Assembly (NCBI RefSeq): GCF_005144585.1
Contig: NZ_SSMQ01000042.1
Location: forward strand, 1 to 64,000
Length of the DNA: 64,000 nucleotides
Source of the DNA: Polyangium fumosum
GTDB taxonomy: Bacteria > Myxococcota_A > Polyangia > Polyangiales > Polyangiaceae
Direction of reading: 5' to 3'
A program made the position numbers and the translations under genes. The notes below the pieces were generated by a model, which had not been told where the DNA came from, made no database searches, and saw only the letters and a list, made by a program, of their open reading frames with translations. The number at the start of each line of letters is the position of its first letter. The stretch's first letter is position 1. Positions 42,889 through 50,666 of this stretch are shown here, piece after piece.

Positions 42889-44504
42889 AGAAGCTCGCTC
42901 GCCGCTCGCAGATCGTGGCCTTGCTCGGCCTCTCCCTGGTCTCGCTCGCCGCCTGCCAGACGCCCACGCCCGTCGTGCCGCCGCCGCCCGATCCGCCGCC
43001 GGATCCCGCGGCCACCGAGCAGGCGCCCAAGGAGGCCGCCGCGCCTCCGCCCGAGGATCCCTCGTTCCGCAAGACCCCGCCGCAAGCCGGGGCCGACATG
43101 CCGTTCCTCGCGCCCAAGATCGACGAGGCGCGCCTGCCGAACGGGCTGCGCGTGCTCTACGTGATGCGGCGCGAGATGCCGGTCGTCGCGGTGAACATCG
43201 TGGTGGACCGCGGCGCGGAGCAGGAGCCCTCGCCGGGGCTCACGAGCACCATGGCCGCCATGATGCTCTCCGGCACGAAGCAACGCTCGGCCATCAAGCT
43301 CTCCGAGGAGCTCGGCGCCCTCGGCGCGCGGTACGGCGCGTGGGCGGATCACGACGGCGTGGGCCTGACGGCCCAAGCGCTGCGCGAGAAGACGCCCGAG
43401 CTCTTCGCGGTCCTCGCCGACGTGGTGCTGAACCCGGCCTTCGATGCGGCGGAGCTCGAGCGCGAGCGCGCGCGGCGGCTCACGTCGATCCTGCAGCAGG
43501 CCGATCAGCCGGGCGTGCTCCTCCAGAATGCCATCACCGAGCGGCTTTACCCGGCGGGGCACCCCTACCGCGAGCCGCTCATCGGCACCGAGGTGTCCGT
43601 CAAGGCGATCAAGCCCGCGGAGCTTTCGCGCCAGCACGCGGCGCTCTTCCGGCCGGAGCACACGACGGTCACGATCGCGGGCGATATCGACAAGGCCGCG
43701 GCCCTCGCGCTCGTCGAGAAGAGCTTCGGCGGCTGGACGGGCAAGGCGACCGCGGCCAAGGCGCCGAAGGATCCGCCGGCCGTGGGCAAGGGCGAGAAGC
43801 GGGTGTTCCTCGTGGATCGACCGGGCGCCACGCAATCGTACGTCGCCGTGACGCTCGCGGGGGTGCCCCGGAAAAACCCGGACTTCGACGCCCTGATGGT
43901 CATGAACACGCTGCTCGGCGGTCAGTTCACGAGCCGGCTCAACATGAACCTGCGCGAGAAACACGCCTACACGTACGGCGCGCGGAGCAGCTTCGACATG
44001 CGCCACGGCCCCGGGCCTTTCACCGCGGGCGGGGCGATCATGACGCCCGCGACGGCCAAGGCCGTGCGGGAGATCTTCGCCGAGATCGAGCGGCTGCGGA
44101 AGGAGCCGGTGTCCGCGGAGGACCTCGCCGACGCCAAGGCGAGCCTCGTCCGGCAGCTCCCGGCGCGCTTCGAGACGGCCGGCGAGACGGCGGGGACGCT
44201 CGCATCGCTGGCGGTGCTAGGGCTGCCGCTCGATGAGCTCGCCACGCGTCCTTCGCGGATCTCGAAGATCACGCCCGAGGACGTGAAGCGGGTGGCCGAG
44301 AAGTACCTGCGGACCGATCAGATGCGCGTGATCGTGGTCGGAGACGCGGCCGTCGTGGAGACGGAGCTCGCGGCGCTGGATCTCGGCGGCGTCGAGGTGC
44401 GCAAGGCGCCGGCGAAGAAGGACACGAAGCCGGGGTCGAAGAAAGATGCGGGCGCGCCGGTCGGGCCGACCGGGCGGCCGAAGGTCGACCTCGGGCGGCG
44501 GTAG
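42885..44504 (+). CDS. M16 family peptidase, non-catalytic partner, lipoprotein
   Basis: 539 residues from GTG 42885, which overlaps the previous stop and follows GGGAGGGA. Signal with lipobox VSLAAC, then a Pro-rich linker (PPPPDPPPDPA). The region where HxxEH should be reads GLTSTMAAMMLSGTKQRSA, so no zinc is bound. The Arg/Tyr substrate-binding pair is present as GGQFTSRLNMNLREKHAYTYGARSS. This is the pattern of the inactive partner chain in heterodimeric M16 peptidases. The lipid anchor would hold the complex at a membrane face. C-terminal tail Lys/Gly-rich (KKDTKPGSKKDAGAP). Confidence 0.92.
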   Translation: MKKLARRSQIVALLGLSLVSLAACQTPTPVVPPPPDPPPDPAATEQAPKEAAAPPPEDPSFRKTPPQAGADMPFLAPKIDEARLPNGLRVLYVMRREMPVVAVNIVVDRGAEQEPSPGLTSTMAAMMLSGTKQRSAIKLSEELGALGARYGAWADHDGVGLTAQALREKTPELFAVLADVVLNPAFDAAELERERARRLTSILQQADQPGVLLQNAITERLYPAGHPYREPLIGTEVSVKAIKPAELSRQHAALFRPEHTTVTIAGDIDKAAALALVEKSFGGWTGKATAAKAPKDPPAVGKGEKRVFLVDRPGATQSYVAVTLAGVPRKNPDFDALMVMNTLLGGQFTSRLNMNLREKHAYTYGARSSFDMRHGPGPFTAGGAIMTPATAKAVREIFAEIERLRKEPVSAEDLADAKASLVRQLPARFETAGETAGTLASLAVLGLPLDELATRPSRISKITPEDVKRVAEKYLRTDQMRVIVVGDAAVVETELAALDLGGVEVRKAPAKKDTKPGSKKDAGAPVGPTGRPKVDLGRR

Positions 44505-44516
44505 GCGAGCCCTGCC

Positions 44517-45437
44517 TTGCCGTTCCACGTGATTGAGCCTCTCCGGCAGCAGGAGAGCCTCCACCATCGCAAGGGCCTCTTCGCGCCTTCGCTCCGCCCG
44601 ACGGGGCTCCCCACGGAGCCCATCCGGCGGGCCCTCGTCTTCGGCGGGGTCGCAGCGGGCCTCATGGCCTACATCTTGTGGGGCTCCTTCGTGGACCGGT
44701 CCTTCGAGCTGGAGGACATTTACCTCATCCCGCTCGTGTTCGTCGCGATCACGCTCCTCACCGCGGCGGTCACCCTCGTCGGCCCGTTTTTGCAGGCCCT
44801 GCGCGTGGAGCTCGCGCTCGACGAGGCCGGCCTGCGTTGCGTGGCCTCGGGCCTCGTCACGTATTATCCGTGGATGCTCCTCGGCCCCGCGCAAATCGAG
44901 CCCGATTGGCGCGGCATTCCGACGTTGACCCTGACGAACGCGAGCGGGCGCGCCTTCATGCGGGTGCCGCTGTTCGGCAAACGCGTGCATGCGAGCGCGG
45001 TTGCGCTCTTGCGATCGTACGAGCTGCGTCGCGCGGGGCCGATCCTGCCGGCGCCGCCCATCGCGCGGACGCTCGCGCGGCAGGGCCGGCCGATGGCCGC
45101 GTGGCTCGAGGCGCTCGCGGCGCTCGCGGCGGCCGGGAACAAACGGGCGGGGTATCGCGAGCAGGCGCCCCTCGAGCTCGGCGAGCTGCCGTCGATCGTG
45201 GCCGACCTCGGGCAAACCCCGGAGCACCGCGCGGCGGCGGCGTACGTCTTGCTCGCGCAACGCGCGCCCGACCTCGACGTCGTGAAAGACGCGGTCACGG
45301 CGGCGGCGCCTCCGCTCGTTCAGCTCCTCGTGCACCTGTCTCCGGCGGGCAAGGCCATCGTCTCGCGGGAATCGATCGAGGACGTGCGGCCGTTTCTGGA
45401 GCCCGACGAGGCGGCGGCGATCGACGGCGCCGCCTAG
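44517..45437 (+). CDS. Membrane protein of unknown function
   Basis: 306 residues with a TTG start at 44517 (GTG 44529 is a close alternative). Two transmembrane helices (LVFGGVAAGLMAYILWGSFV and IYLIPLVFVAITLLTAAVTLVGPFL) form a hairpin. A PH-like beta region follows (LDEAGLRCVASGLVTYYPWMLLGPAQIEPDW), then a helical C-terminus of about 140 residues with no known motif. It starts 12 nt after the M16 partner stop on the same strand, so it is probably co-transcribed with the peptidase pair. Function unknown. Confidence 0.65.
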   Translation: MPFHVIEPLRQQESLHHRKGLFAPSLRPTGLPTEPIRRALVFGGVAAGLMAYILWGSFVDRSFELEDIYLIPLVFVAITLLTAAVTLVGPFLQALRVELALDEAGLRCVASGLVTYYPWMLLGPAQIEPDWRGIPTLTLTNASGRAFMRVPLFGKRVHASAVALLRSYELRRAGPILPAPPIARTLARQGRPMAAWLEALAALAAAGNKRAGYREQAPLELGELPSIVADLGQTPEHRAAAAYVLLAQRAPDLDVVKDAVTAAAPPLVQLLVHLSPAGKAIVSRESIEDVRPFLEPDEAAAIDGAA

Positions 45438-45498
45438 AGCGATCGGGCGAACGACGCGCTTCTCGCATCCCGCGGGTTCTGGCATCATCGGCCTCCTC

Positions 45499-46584
45499 GT
45501 GGATTTCTTTGCTCGATCTCTCGCGATCGCAGGACTTTCCGTCTCCCTGGCTGCTTGCTCGGGCGCACCCGCGCAGAGCCGCCCCGCCGCCGTCGCGCAG
45601 ACCGCGGCCGCGCCGACCCCCATGGCTCCGCCCGGCCCTTGCGCGCTCCGGCCTTCGTGTGACACGCCCTTTCCCGCGCCGTCGAAGCGGGAATTCCGGC
45701 ACAACCGCTCGGGGCTGCTCGCGAGCGCGCTGGGTCCGCGGCACCGGGGTCGGGATCTGTTCCTGCTCCCGGGCACCCCGCAATGGGTGCTCGGGAAATT
45801 CGCATACGGGCCCGCGGACAAGGATCTGAAGGACGAAGACATCGACGTGTATTTGCTCCGCGGCTGCGGAGCGGCGTGGGAGAAGGTCGGGACGTACCGC
45901 ACGACCGAGGACGAGGGCTCGCACCCGGCGGTGGTCGGCGTCGCGGACGAGGGCGGGCAGATCTTCGTGAATCTCGCGCAGGTGCTGCCCGGCGGTCCGC
46001 TCGGCGAGGGGCGGCACCGGATCAAAATGGTGGTCGCGGGCGACGGGACGAGCGTGGACTTGTTCCTCGAAGTGCTGCCGGCCGGCGCGCGGATCGTGGT
46101 GACGGACATCGACGGGACGTTGACCGAAAAGGAAGAGGCGCTCGTGGGGGACGTGCTCACGGGGAACCATTCCCAGACGCACCCGGGCGCGGTGGACGTG
46201 ATGCGGTCGCTCTCGGGTCGCGGGTTTTTCATGTTTTACCTGACGGCGCGGCCGCACTGGCTCGAACCGCGGACGCGGGAATGGCTCAGGCTGCGGGGGT
46301 TTCCGCCGGGAATCGTGCACACCTCGGTGACGGCCACGGGGCGCATGGGCGGGGCCGCCGCGTCGTTCAAATCGGGCGAGCTCAGCCTGCTGAAGACGGC
46401 GACGGGGCTCTTGCCCGAGCTCGCGTTCGGCAACATGCCGAGCGACGTGGACGCGTATTGGAGCTCCGGGATCCCGCGGACGTTTTATTACAAGCTCGCC
46501 GACGACGCGCGGGGCGGGGTGAAGCACGACGATTATCGAACGCTCTTGCCTTCGCTCGGCGAGCTGCCGGCGGTGTGTCCGTGA
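45499..46584 (+). CDS. LNS2 (lipin/Ned1/Smp2) domain lipoprotein
   Basis: 361 residues from GTG 45499. Lipobox LSVSLAAC. The C-terminal domain (about 195-350) is the HAD-type LNS2 fold: IVVTDIDGTLT (the DxDGT nucleophile motif), VLTGNHSQTHPGAVDVMRSL, GFFMFYLTARPHWLEPRTREWL (motif II) and LPELAFGNMPSDVDAY (motif IV Asp region). In eukaryotes this fold is the phosphatidate phosphatase of lipins; in bacteria lipid phosphatase activity is plausible but unproven. A beta-sandwich-like domain lies between residues 60 and 190. The stop overlaps the next GTG (GTGA), coupling it to the YkgJ-like gene. Confidence 0.82.
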   Translation: MDFFARSLAIAGLSVSLAACSGAPAQSRPAAVAQTAAAPTPMAPPGPCALRPSCDTPFPAPSKREFRHNRSGLLASALGPRHRGRDLFLLPGTPQWVLGKFAYGPADKDLKDEDIDVYLLRGCGAAWEKVGTYRTTEDEGSHPAVVGVADEGGQIFVNLAQVLPGGPLGEGRHRIKMVVAGDGTSVDLFLEVLPAGARIVVTDIDGTLTEKEEALVGDVLTGNHSQTHPGAVDVMRSLSGRGFFMFYLTARPHWLEPRTREWLRLRGFPPGIVHTSVTATGRMGGAAASFKSGELSLLKTATGLLPELAFGNMPSDVDAYWSSGIPRTFYYKLADDARGGVKHDDYRTLLPSLGELPAVCP

Positions 46585-47360
46585 AGAGCCCGCGCAAGGC
46601 GTACGAGGACGCGAAGGTGCACCTGCACGTGCTCGGCGAGGAGCACGAGATCGAATGCAAGGTGCGGGTCGGGCGCACGCAGTTGCACGAGCTTTTGCCG
46701 CTCGCGCGGTCGCTCTCGGCGTCGATCCTGGCGATCTCGACGGCGCACGCGCGGGCGCAGGGCAAGGAGATCTCGTGCCAGAAGGGCTGCACCCATTGCT
46801 GCCGCCAGCTCGTGCCGGCCTCGCCGATCGAGGCGCGGCGGCTCGGCGAGGTCGTGGCCGCGATGCCGGAGCCGCGCCGCGCGGAGGTGCGCGAGCGGTT
46901 CGTCCGGGCGATCGAGCGGCTCGAACAGGCGGGGCTCGTGGATCCAAGGGCGCCGAAGGGTCGGTCCTCGCTGGTTTCGAAGGAGGCGACGTCCTCGGCG
47001 GCGTGGGACGACGTGAGCCGGCGGTATTACGAGCTCCGGATCGATTGCCCGTTCCTCGAAGGCGACCTGTGCAGCATTTACGAGGAGCGGCCGATCGCGT
47101 GCCGCGAATACAACGCGGTGACGGATCCGGCGTTGTGCGAGGCGCTCGATCCGGGGATCGAGATTGCCCCGCGGCCGTCGCCGATGGGCGACGTGCTCAC
47201 GAAAGCCACGGGGGAGCTCACGGGCAAGAGGCAGGCGGGCATCCCGCTGCCGCTCGCGCTCGAATGGGCGCGCGTGCACGGAAAGACGGTCGAACGCGAG
47301 CGGGACGGCGAGGCGATGTTCTGGGCGCTGCTCCGCGTGATGGAAGAGGACGGCGCCTGA
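46581..47360 (+). CDS. YkgJ family cysteine-cluster protein
   Basis: 259 residues; GTG 46581 overlaps the LNS2 stop. A central Cys cluster CQKGCTHCCRQ (CxxxCxxCC) lies near residue 67. A second half, IDCPFLEGDLCSIYEERPIACREYNAVTDPALC, gives C-x7-C-x9-C-x10-C. These match the YkgJ/UPF0153 zinc- or iron-chelate family, presumably cytosolic. The pairing with an exported lipid-phosphatase-like lipoprotein is not one I know. It converges on the PDZ lipoprotein gene with 7 nt between stops. Other starts of the same frame extend upstream into the LNS2 gene and are not used. Confidence 0.85.
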   Translation: MKSPRKAYEDAKVHLHVLGEEHEIECKVRVGRTQLHELLPLARSLSASILAISTAHARAQGKEISCQKGCTHCCRQLVPASPIEARRLGEVVAAMPEPRRAEVRERFVRAIERLEQAGLVDPRAPKGRSSLVSKEATSSAAWDDVSRRYYELRIDCPFLEGDLCSIYEERPIACREYNAVTDPALCEALDPGIEIAPRPSPMGDVLTKATGELTGKRQAGIPLPLALEWARVHGKTVERERDGEAMFWALLRVMEEDGA

Positions 47361-47367
47361 GGGGCGC

Positions 47368-48207
47368 TCATTTCTCGACGATGCGATACACGAATTTCTG
47401 CGGGGCCCCGCGCCGTTCGAGCGTCATCTCGACCTTCTTCGCGCCCCGGAGCTTCGAATAAGCTTCGAGCGCGAGGTCGGGGCTCGTGAGCGCGTATCCC
47501 CCGAGATCGAGCACGAGATCGCCATTCTGGAGCCCGAGCGTCGCGAGCATACTTCTCGAACGAATGCCAAAGAGCTTCAGGCCCACGATCTTTCCGTCCT
47601 TCTGCGCCGGAACGAAGCGGCCCGATCGGACGAGCCCGGCCTGATCGTCCCCCAGGAGAGCGACCGACGCTTGCGTGATCTCGTATTCGGTCTCGGAGAC
47701 CTTTCGCACGCCCGCCGCGAATTTCTCCACGGACGCGTCCGACGGCGCAGGGGCACGCTCGGACGGCTCGGCCTGCGCGCTCACGCTACCTGCGCAGGTC
47801 GCGGGCAGGGGTTTGTCCGGGATGCGGCGCACGACGAGGCCGCCGGTCTCGCTCTCGACGAGCGAGAGCCCGGCCGGATCGAGGGCCTCGCGGAGGAGGC
47901 GGATCGCATTCGGAAGGGGCACGGGGCCGCCGGTGAAGAGCGTGATCCGCGCGCAATGGGCGACGGCCTGGGCGTCGGCATCGATGGCGAAGGGTTTGCC
48001 CGCCGCGGACGCGAGCTTCTCGGCGACGACGTCGACGGGCTCGTTGCGAAGCTCGAGGGAGACCGCGCCGGCAGGGACGTCCGCGGCGGCGTCGTCTCCC
48101 GCGACCGGCTGGGAAGGGCCGGGGTCGGACTTGTGGCAGGCGGCGAGGAGGAGCGCCGCAGTCAGGGCGAGGGGGAGGGCGGAGCGCAGGCGGGAGGGCG
48201 TGGGCAC
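47368..48207 (-). CDS. PDZ-domain lipoprotein (GspC-like)
   Basis: 279 residues from GTG 48207. Signal with lipobox LLLAAC. A beta-rich module (about 45-140, VSLELRNEPVDVVAEKLASAAGKPF) resembles secretin N1/STN-type domains. Residues about 175-275 form a GspC-like HR/PDZ unit: EYEITQASVALLGDDQAGLVRSGRFVP, then KDGKIVGLKLFGIRSRSMLATLGLQNGDLVLDLGGY, the ligand-binding PDZ. This is the order in the inner-membrane GspC of type II secretion, but the lipid anchor in place of a transmembrane helix is atypical. It could be an accessory or regulatory piece of a secretion or envelope-stress system. No other gsp genes are near. Confidence 0.75.
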   Translation of the reverse strand: MPTPSRLRSALPLALTAALLLAACHKSDPGPSQPVAGDDAAADVPAGAVSLELRNEPVDVVAEKLASAAGKPFAIDADAQAVAHCARITLFTGGPVPLPNAIRLLREALDPAGLSLVESETGGLVVRRIPDKPLPATCAGSVSAQAEPSERAPAPSDASVEKFAAGVRKVSETEYEITQASVALLGDDQAGLVRSGRFVPAQKDGKIVGLKLFGIRSRSMLATLGLQNGDLVLDLGGYALTSPDLALEAYSKLRGAKKVEMTLERRGAPQKFVYRIVEK

Positions 48208-48274
48208 GGCAGAGCAATGTGCATGGGCTGGCGGCGGGGAGCAATGGGCGTCACCGGCATCACGGGCCGACGGC

Positions 48275-48751
48275 TCATGGCGAGCGGCGTTTCTCTTCGA
48301 GGGTCGCTTGCAGCACGAGGAGCATGGCGCGGTCCTTCGGGCGCGTGAGCTTCTCTTTGATCTGGATGAGGCGTTCGAGAGAAAGGACGCGGACCGGCGC
48401 GCCGGCGACCTCCAGCCACAAAGCATCCTGCAGGAGGTCTTCGTAGGAGGTGTCCTCCTCGATGGTCCCGAGGACGTCGAGCACGCCGTGGCGCGTCGAA
48501 AGGAGCTTGTGCCCGGTGGAGCGAAGGTGGGACTCGTTGGGCACGAGCCTTCGAGGATCCGTGCGAAAGACGGCGTCGAGGTCTTGCAACGCGGCGAGCA
48601 GCCGCGCCACGTTCTCCTCCGCACGAGAATAAACGATATCGATGTCGAACGTGTGCACAGGCGCGCCTTGCAGGACGGCGGCCATGCCTCCGACGACGAC
48701 GAAATCCACCTGATGGTGGAGGAGCGTGCGGAGGATGTCAGCCAGCGCCAT
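48275..48751 (-). CDS. Nucleotidyltransferase-like protein (AbiEii/MNT-like)
   Basis: 158 residues; ATG 48751 lies inside the end of the upstream 59-residue gene. The N-terminus has LRTLLHHQVDFVVVGGMAAVLQGAPVHTFDIDIVYSRAEEN. GG-A-x(10)-D-D is the active-site pattern of minimal nucleotidyltransferases, with TFDIDIVY holding the two metal Asp. The rest is helical with VRVLSLERLIQIKEKLTRPKDR. Members of this superfamily can be toxins (AbiEii) or antitoxins that modify a partner. The paired small gene upstream supports a two-gene module. No toxicity evidence from sequence alone. Confidence 0.8.
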   Translation of the reverse strand: MALADILRTLLHHQVDFVVVGGMAAVLQGAPVHTFDIDIVYSRAEENVARLLAALQDLDAVFRTDPRRLVPNESHLRSTGHKLLSTRHGVLDVLGTIEEDTSYEDLLQDALWLEVAGAPVRVLSLERLIQIKEKLTRPKDRAMLLVLQATLEEKRRSP

Positions 48752-48917
48752 CGGACAGCGGGCGGACGCTCTCGACGAGGTCGATCGAGCCCTGCGCCAC
48801 CGCGAGGCGTTCGGTCGGCGACAGGCTGAGCATCCAGCGAATGAGCGAGCGATCGATCCCGTTGGCGTCGTAGGGATCCTGATCCGCTCCTACGAGGTTT
48901 TGCGGTGTCTCGAACAC
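48738..48917 (-). CDS. 59-residue partner of the nucleotidyltransferase
   Basis: A small gene found by reading the minus strand between tsaD and the nucleotidyltransferase. GTG 48917 opens VFETPQNLVGADQDPYDANG, then the conserved IDRSLIRWMLSLSPTERLAV and QGSIDLVESVR. I recognise this DRSLIRWML-LSP-ERL segment from small proteins that usually sit just upstream of nucleotidyltransferase-type genes. The stop overlaps the next start by 14 nt, so the two are translationally coupled. Helical, cytosolic. It could be the binding partner or antidote; not shown. The start is uncertain because the frame stays open further upstream. Confidence 0.7.
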   Translation of the reverse strand: MFETPQNLVGADQDPYDANGIDRSLIRWMLSLSPTERLAVAQGSIDLVESVRPLSDGAG

Positions 48918-48959
48918 GAGGGCGAGGGTATCACGGGCGCGGGGCGCAGGGGAGGCCCC

Positions 48960-50027
48960 TCACCGCAGCCCCGCCCCCTTCCGCGTGACCCGCGGCAGCG
49001 CCGTCTTGGTCGACGGTTCCAGCGCGAGGTCGTCCGCCTCCCCCGCCGCGAGCCGCAGCGCGCCCGCGTATGCGATCATCGCCGCGTTGTCCGTGCAGCT
49101 CGCGAACGACGGCACGAAGAGCGCGATCTTTTGCCGCGCGCACGCCTCCGCCATCCGCGCGCGGAGCCCCCGGTTCGCCGCGACGCCCCCCGCGAGCACG
49201 ATCCGCGGCACGCCTTCCACCTTCGCCGCGCGTACGGCCTTGTCCACGAGCGTGCCCACGACCGACGCCTGGAACGCCGCGCAGAGGTCGGCCAGCGCTT
49301 GCCCCTCGGGCGCCTTGCCCAGCGTCGCCACGTGGCGCATCACCGCCGACTTCACCCCCGAGAAGCTGAACTCCAGGCTCTCGCGATGCGCCAAAGGCCG
49401 CGGCACCACGTCCTTCGCCCGGGAAGCATCCCCCGTGGCCGCCAGTCGATCCACCACGGGGCCGCCCGGATAGCCGAGGCCGAGGAGCTTCGCCGTCTTG
49501 TCGAACGCCTCGCCCGCGGCGTCGTCGCGCGTCGCCCCGAGCTCGCGGATCGACGAGAGCCGCGGCGCGTCCACGCGGTAGAGCGCCGTGTGCCCGCCCG
49601 AGGCCAGGAGCGCGATGAACGGGTACGACGGCACCGGCGCCGCCGCCTCGGCCTCGCCCCGTCGCAGGAACACCGCGAGCAGGTGCCCGACGAGGTGATC
49701 CACCCCGACGAGCGGCTTGCCCGTCGTGAAGGACAGTCCCTTCGCCGCCGAAAGACCCACGAGCAGCGCGCCGAGCAGGCCCGGCCGCGACGTGACCGCG
49801 ATCCCGTCGACGTCGCCCGGCTTCATCTCGGCCCGCGCGAGCGCCTCGCGGATCACCGGCACGATGGCGCGCGCGTGGTCCCGCGAGGCGATCTCCGGCA
49901 CCACGCCGCCGTAGGGCGCATGCGCCTCGACCTGGCTGCGCACGACGTCGGAGAGCACCACGCCCTCCTCCGTCACCACGGCGGCGGCCGTCTCGTCGCA
50001 CGACGTCTCGATCCCTAGAACCCGCAT
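48960..50027 (-). CDS. tsaD: tRNA N6-adenosine threonylcarbamoyltransferase TsaD
   Basis: 355 residues; ATG 50027 follows GGGAGGG. TsaD transfers the threonylcarbamoyl group from TC-AMP to A37 of ANN-decoding tRNAs, with TsaB and TsaE. Motifs: GIETSCDETAAAVV (N-terminal phosphate-binding), GVVPEIASRDH, GLLGALLVGLSAAKGLS, DHLVGHLLA (the two metal-binding His in HxxGH), LLASGGHTALY, GEAFDKTAKLLGLGYPGGP, FSFSGVKSAV and VLAGGVAANRGLRARM, with the last metal Asp in CTDNAAMIA. Start codon overlaps the end of the upstream lipoprotein gene by 13 nt, so the two are probably coupled. The usual rimI/tsaB partners are elsewhere. Confidence 0.96.
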   Translation of the reverse strand: MRVLGIETSCDETAAAVVTEEGVVLSDVVRSQVEAHAPYGGVVPEIASRDHARAIVPVIREALARAEMKPGDVDGIAVTSRPGLLGALLVGLSAAKGLSFTTGKPLVGVDHLVGHLLAVFLRRGEAEAAAPVPSYPFIALLASGGHTALYRVDAPRLSSIRELGATRDDAAGEAFDKTAKLLGLGYPGGPVVDRLAATGDASRAKDVVPRPLAHRESLEFSFSGVKSAVMRHVATLGKAPEGQALADLCAAFQASVVGTLVDKAVRAAKVEGVPRIVLAGGVAANRGLRARMAEACARQKIALFVPSFASCTDNAAMIAYAGALRLAAGEADDLALEPSTKTALPRVTRKGAGLR

Positions 50028-50590
50028 TGGCCCTCCCGGCGCACCAGCGAAAACATCCCGAAGATCGGCCGCCGCCCCTCGTCCGCCTCCGGATCCTCCG
50101 AGCCCGCGCGCACGAGGCGCACCTCCACGCCCCCGTCCGAGCGCAAGGACAGGAACGCGAGCATCGCCTCGGCCAGGGGCTCGCTCGGCGAGACCGCGAA
50201 GATCGTATTGCGCACCCGGCCTTCGCCCATCTCGAACTGCGAGAGCGGATCGTGCGCGAGCGGCCGGATCGGGCGGAGCGCGGCGCCGTCGAAGAGCCGC
50301 CGCTCGGGCCTCGTCTCCGTCGCTGCCTCGAAGGTCCAGAGCCTTCCTGGCGCGTCATCGCCGTCGAGCCGCGTCGCGTCGAGCGTCAGGCGCATCTGCA
50401 CGCGGGGGCTGAGCCCCTCGCGAAACGGGCTGCCGAGCGTGATGGCGCCGCAGTACGCATGCTGCGCGTCCGTGGAGAAACGATCGACGTCGTTGCATCC
50501 GGCGAGCACGGTCCCAGCGGCGAGGAGTTGCGCGAAAAAGGGCCCATATCGCGCCCGTTTTCCGATCTTCCTCGCTCGGCCCGTGTGCAT
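50015..50590 (-). CDS. Lipoprotein of unknown function, coupled to tsaD
   Basis: 191 residues; ATG 50590 gives MHTGRARKIGKRARYGPFFA, a basic N-region. A lipoprotein signal follows with lipobox TVLAGC, and then about 160 residues (YCGAITLGSPFREGLSPRVQMRL, WTFEAATETRPERRLFDGAALRP, VEVRLVRAGSEDPEADEGRRPIFGMF) that are beta-rich, with no family recognised. It overlaps tsaD by 13 nt. The longer in-frame start at 50755 would reach across the divergent PAS-STAS start and is rejected. Envelope located. The last Cys (GQCGF) may pair with the one in YCGAI. Confidence 0.75.
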   Translation of the reverse strand: MHTGRARKIGKRARYGPFFAQLLAAGTVLAGCNDVDRFSTDAQHAYCGAITLGSPFREGLSPRVQMRLTLDATRLDGDDAPGRLWTFEAATETRPERRLFDGAALRPIRPLAHDPLSQFEMGEGRVRNTIFAVSPSEPLAEAMLAFLSLRSDGGVEVRLVRAGSEDPEADEGRRPIFGMFSLVRREGQCGF

Positions 50591-50666
50591 CGGCGCGGAT
50601 TGTGCCCTCGCCCCCCCTCTCCCGCCACCCCTCTCCGCGCGCCCTTGGTAGACTGCCCACCCTTCG

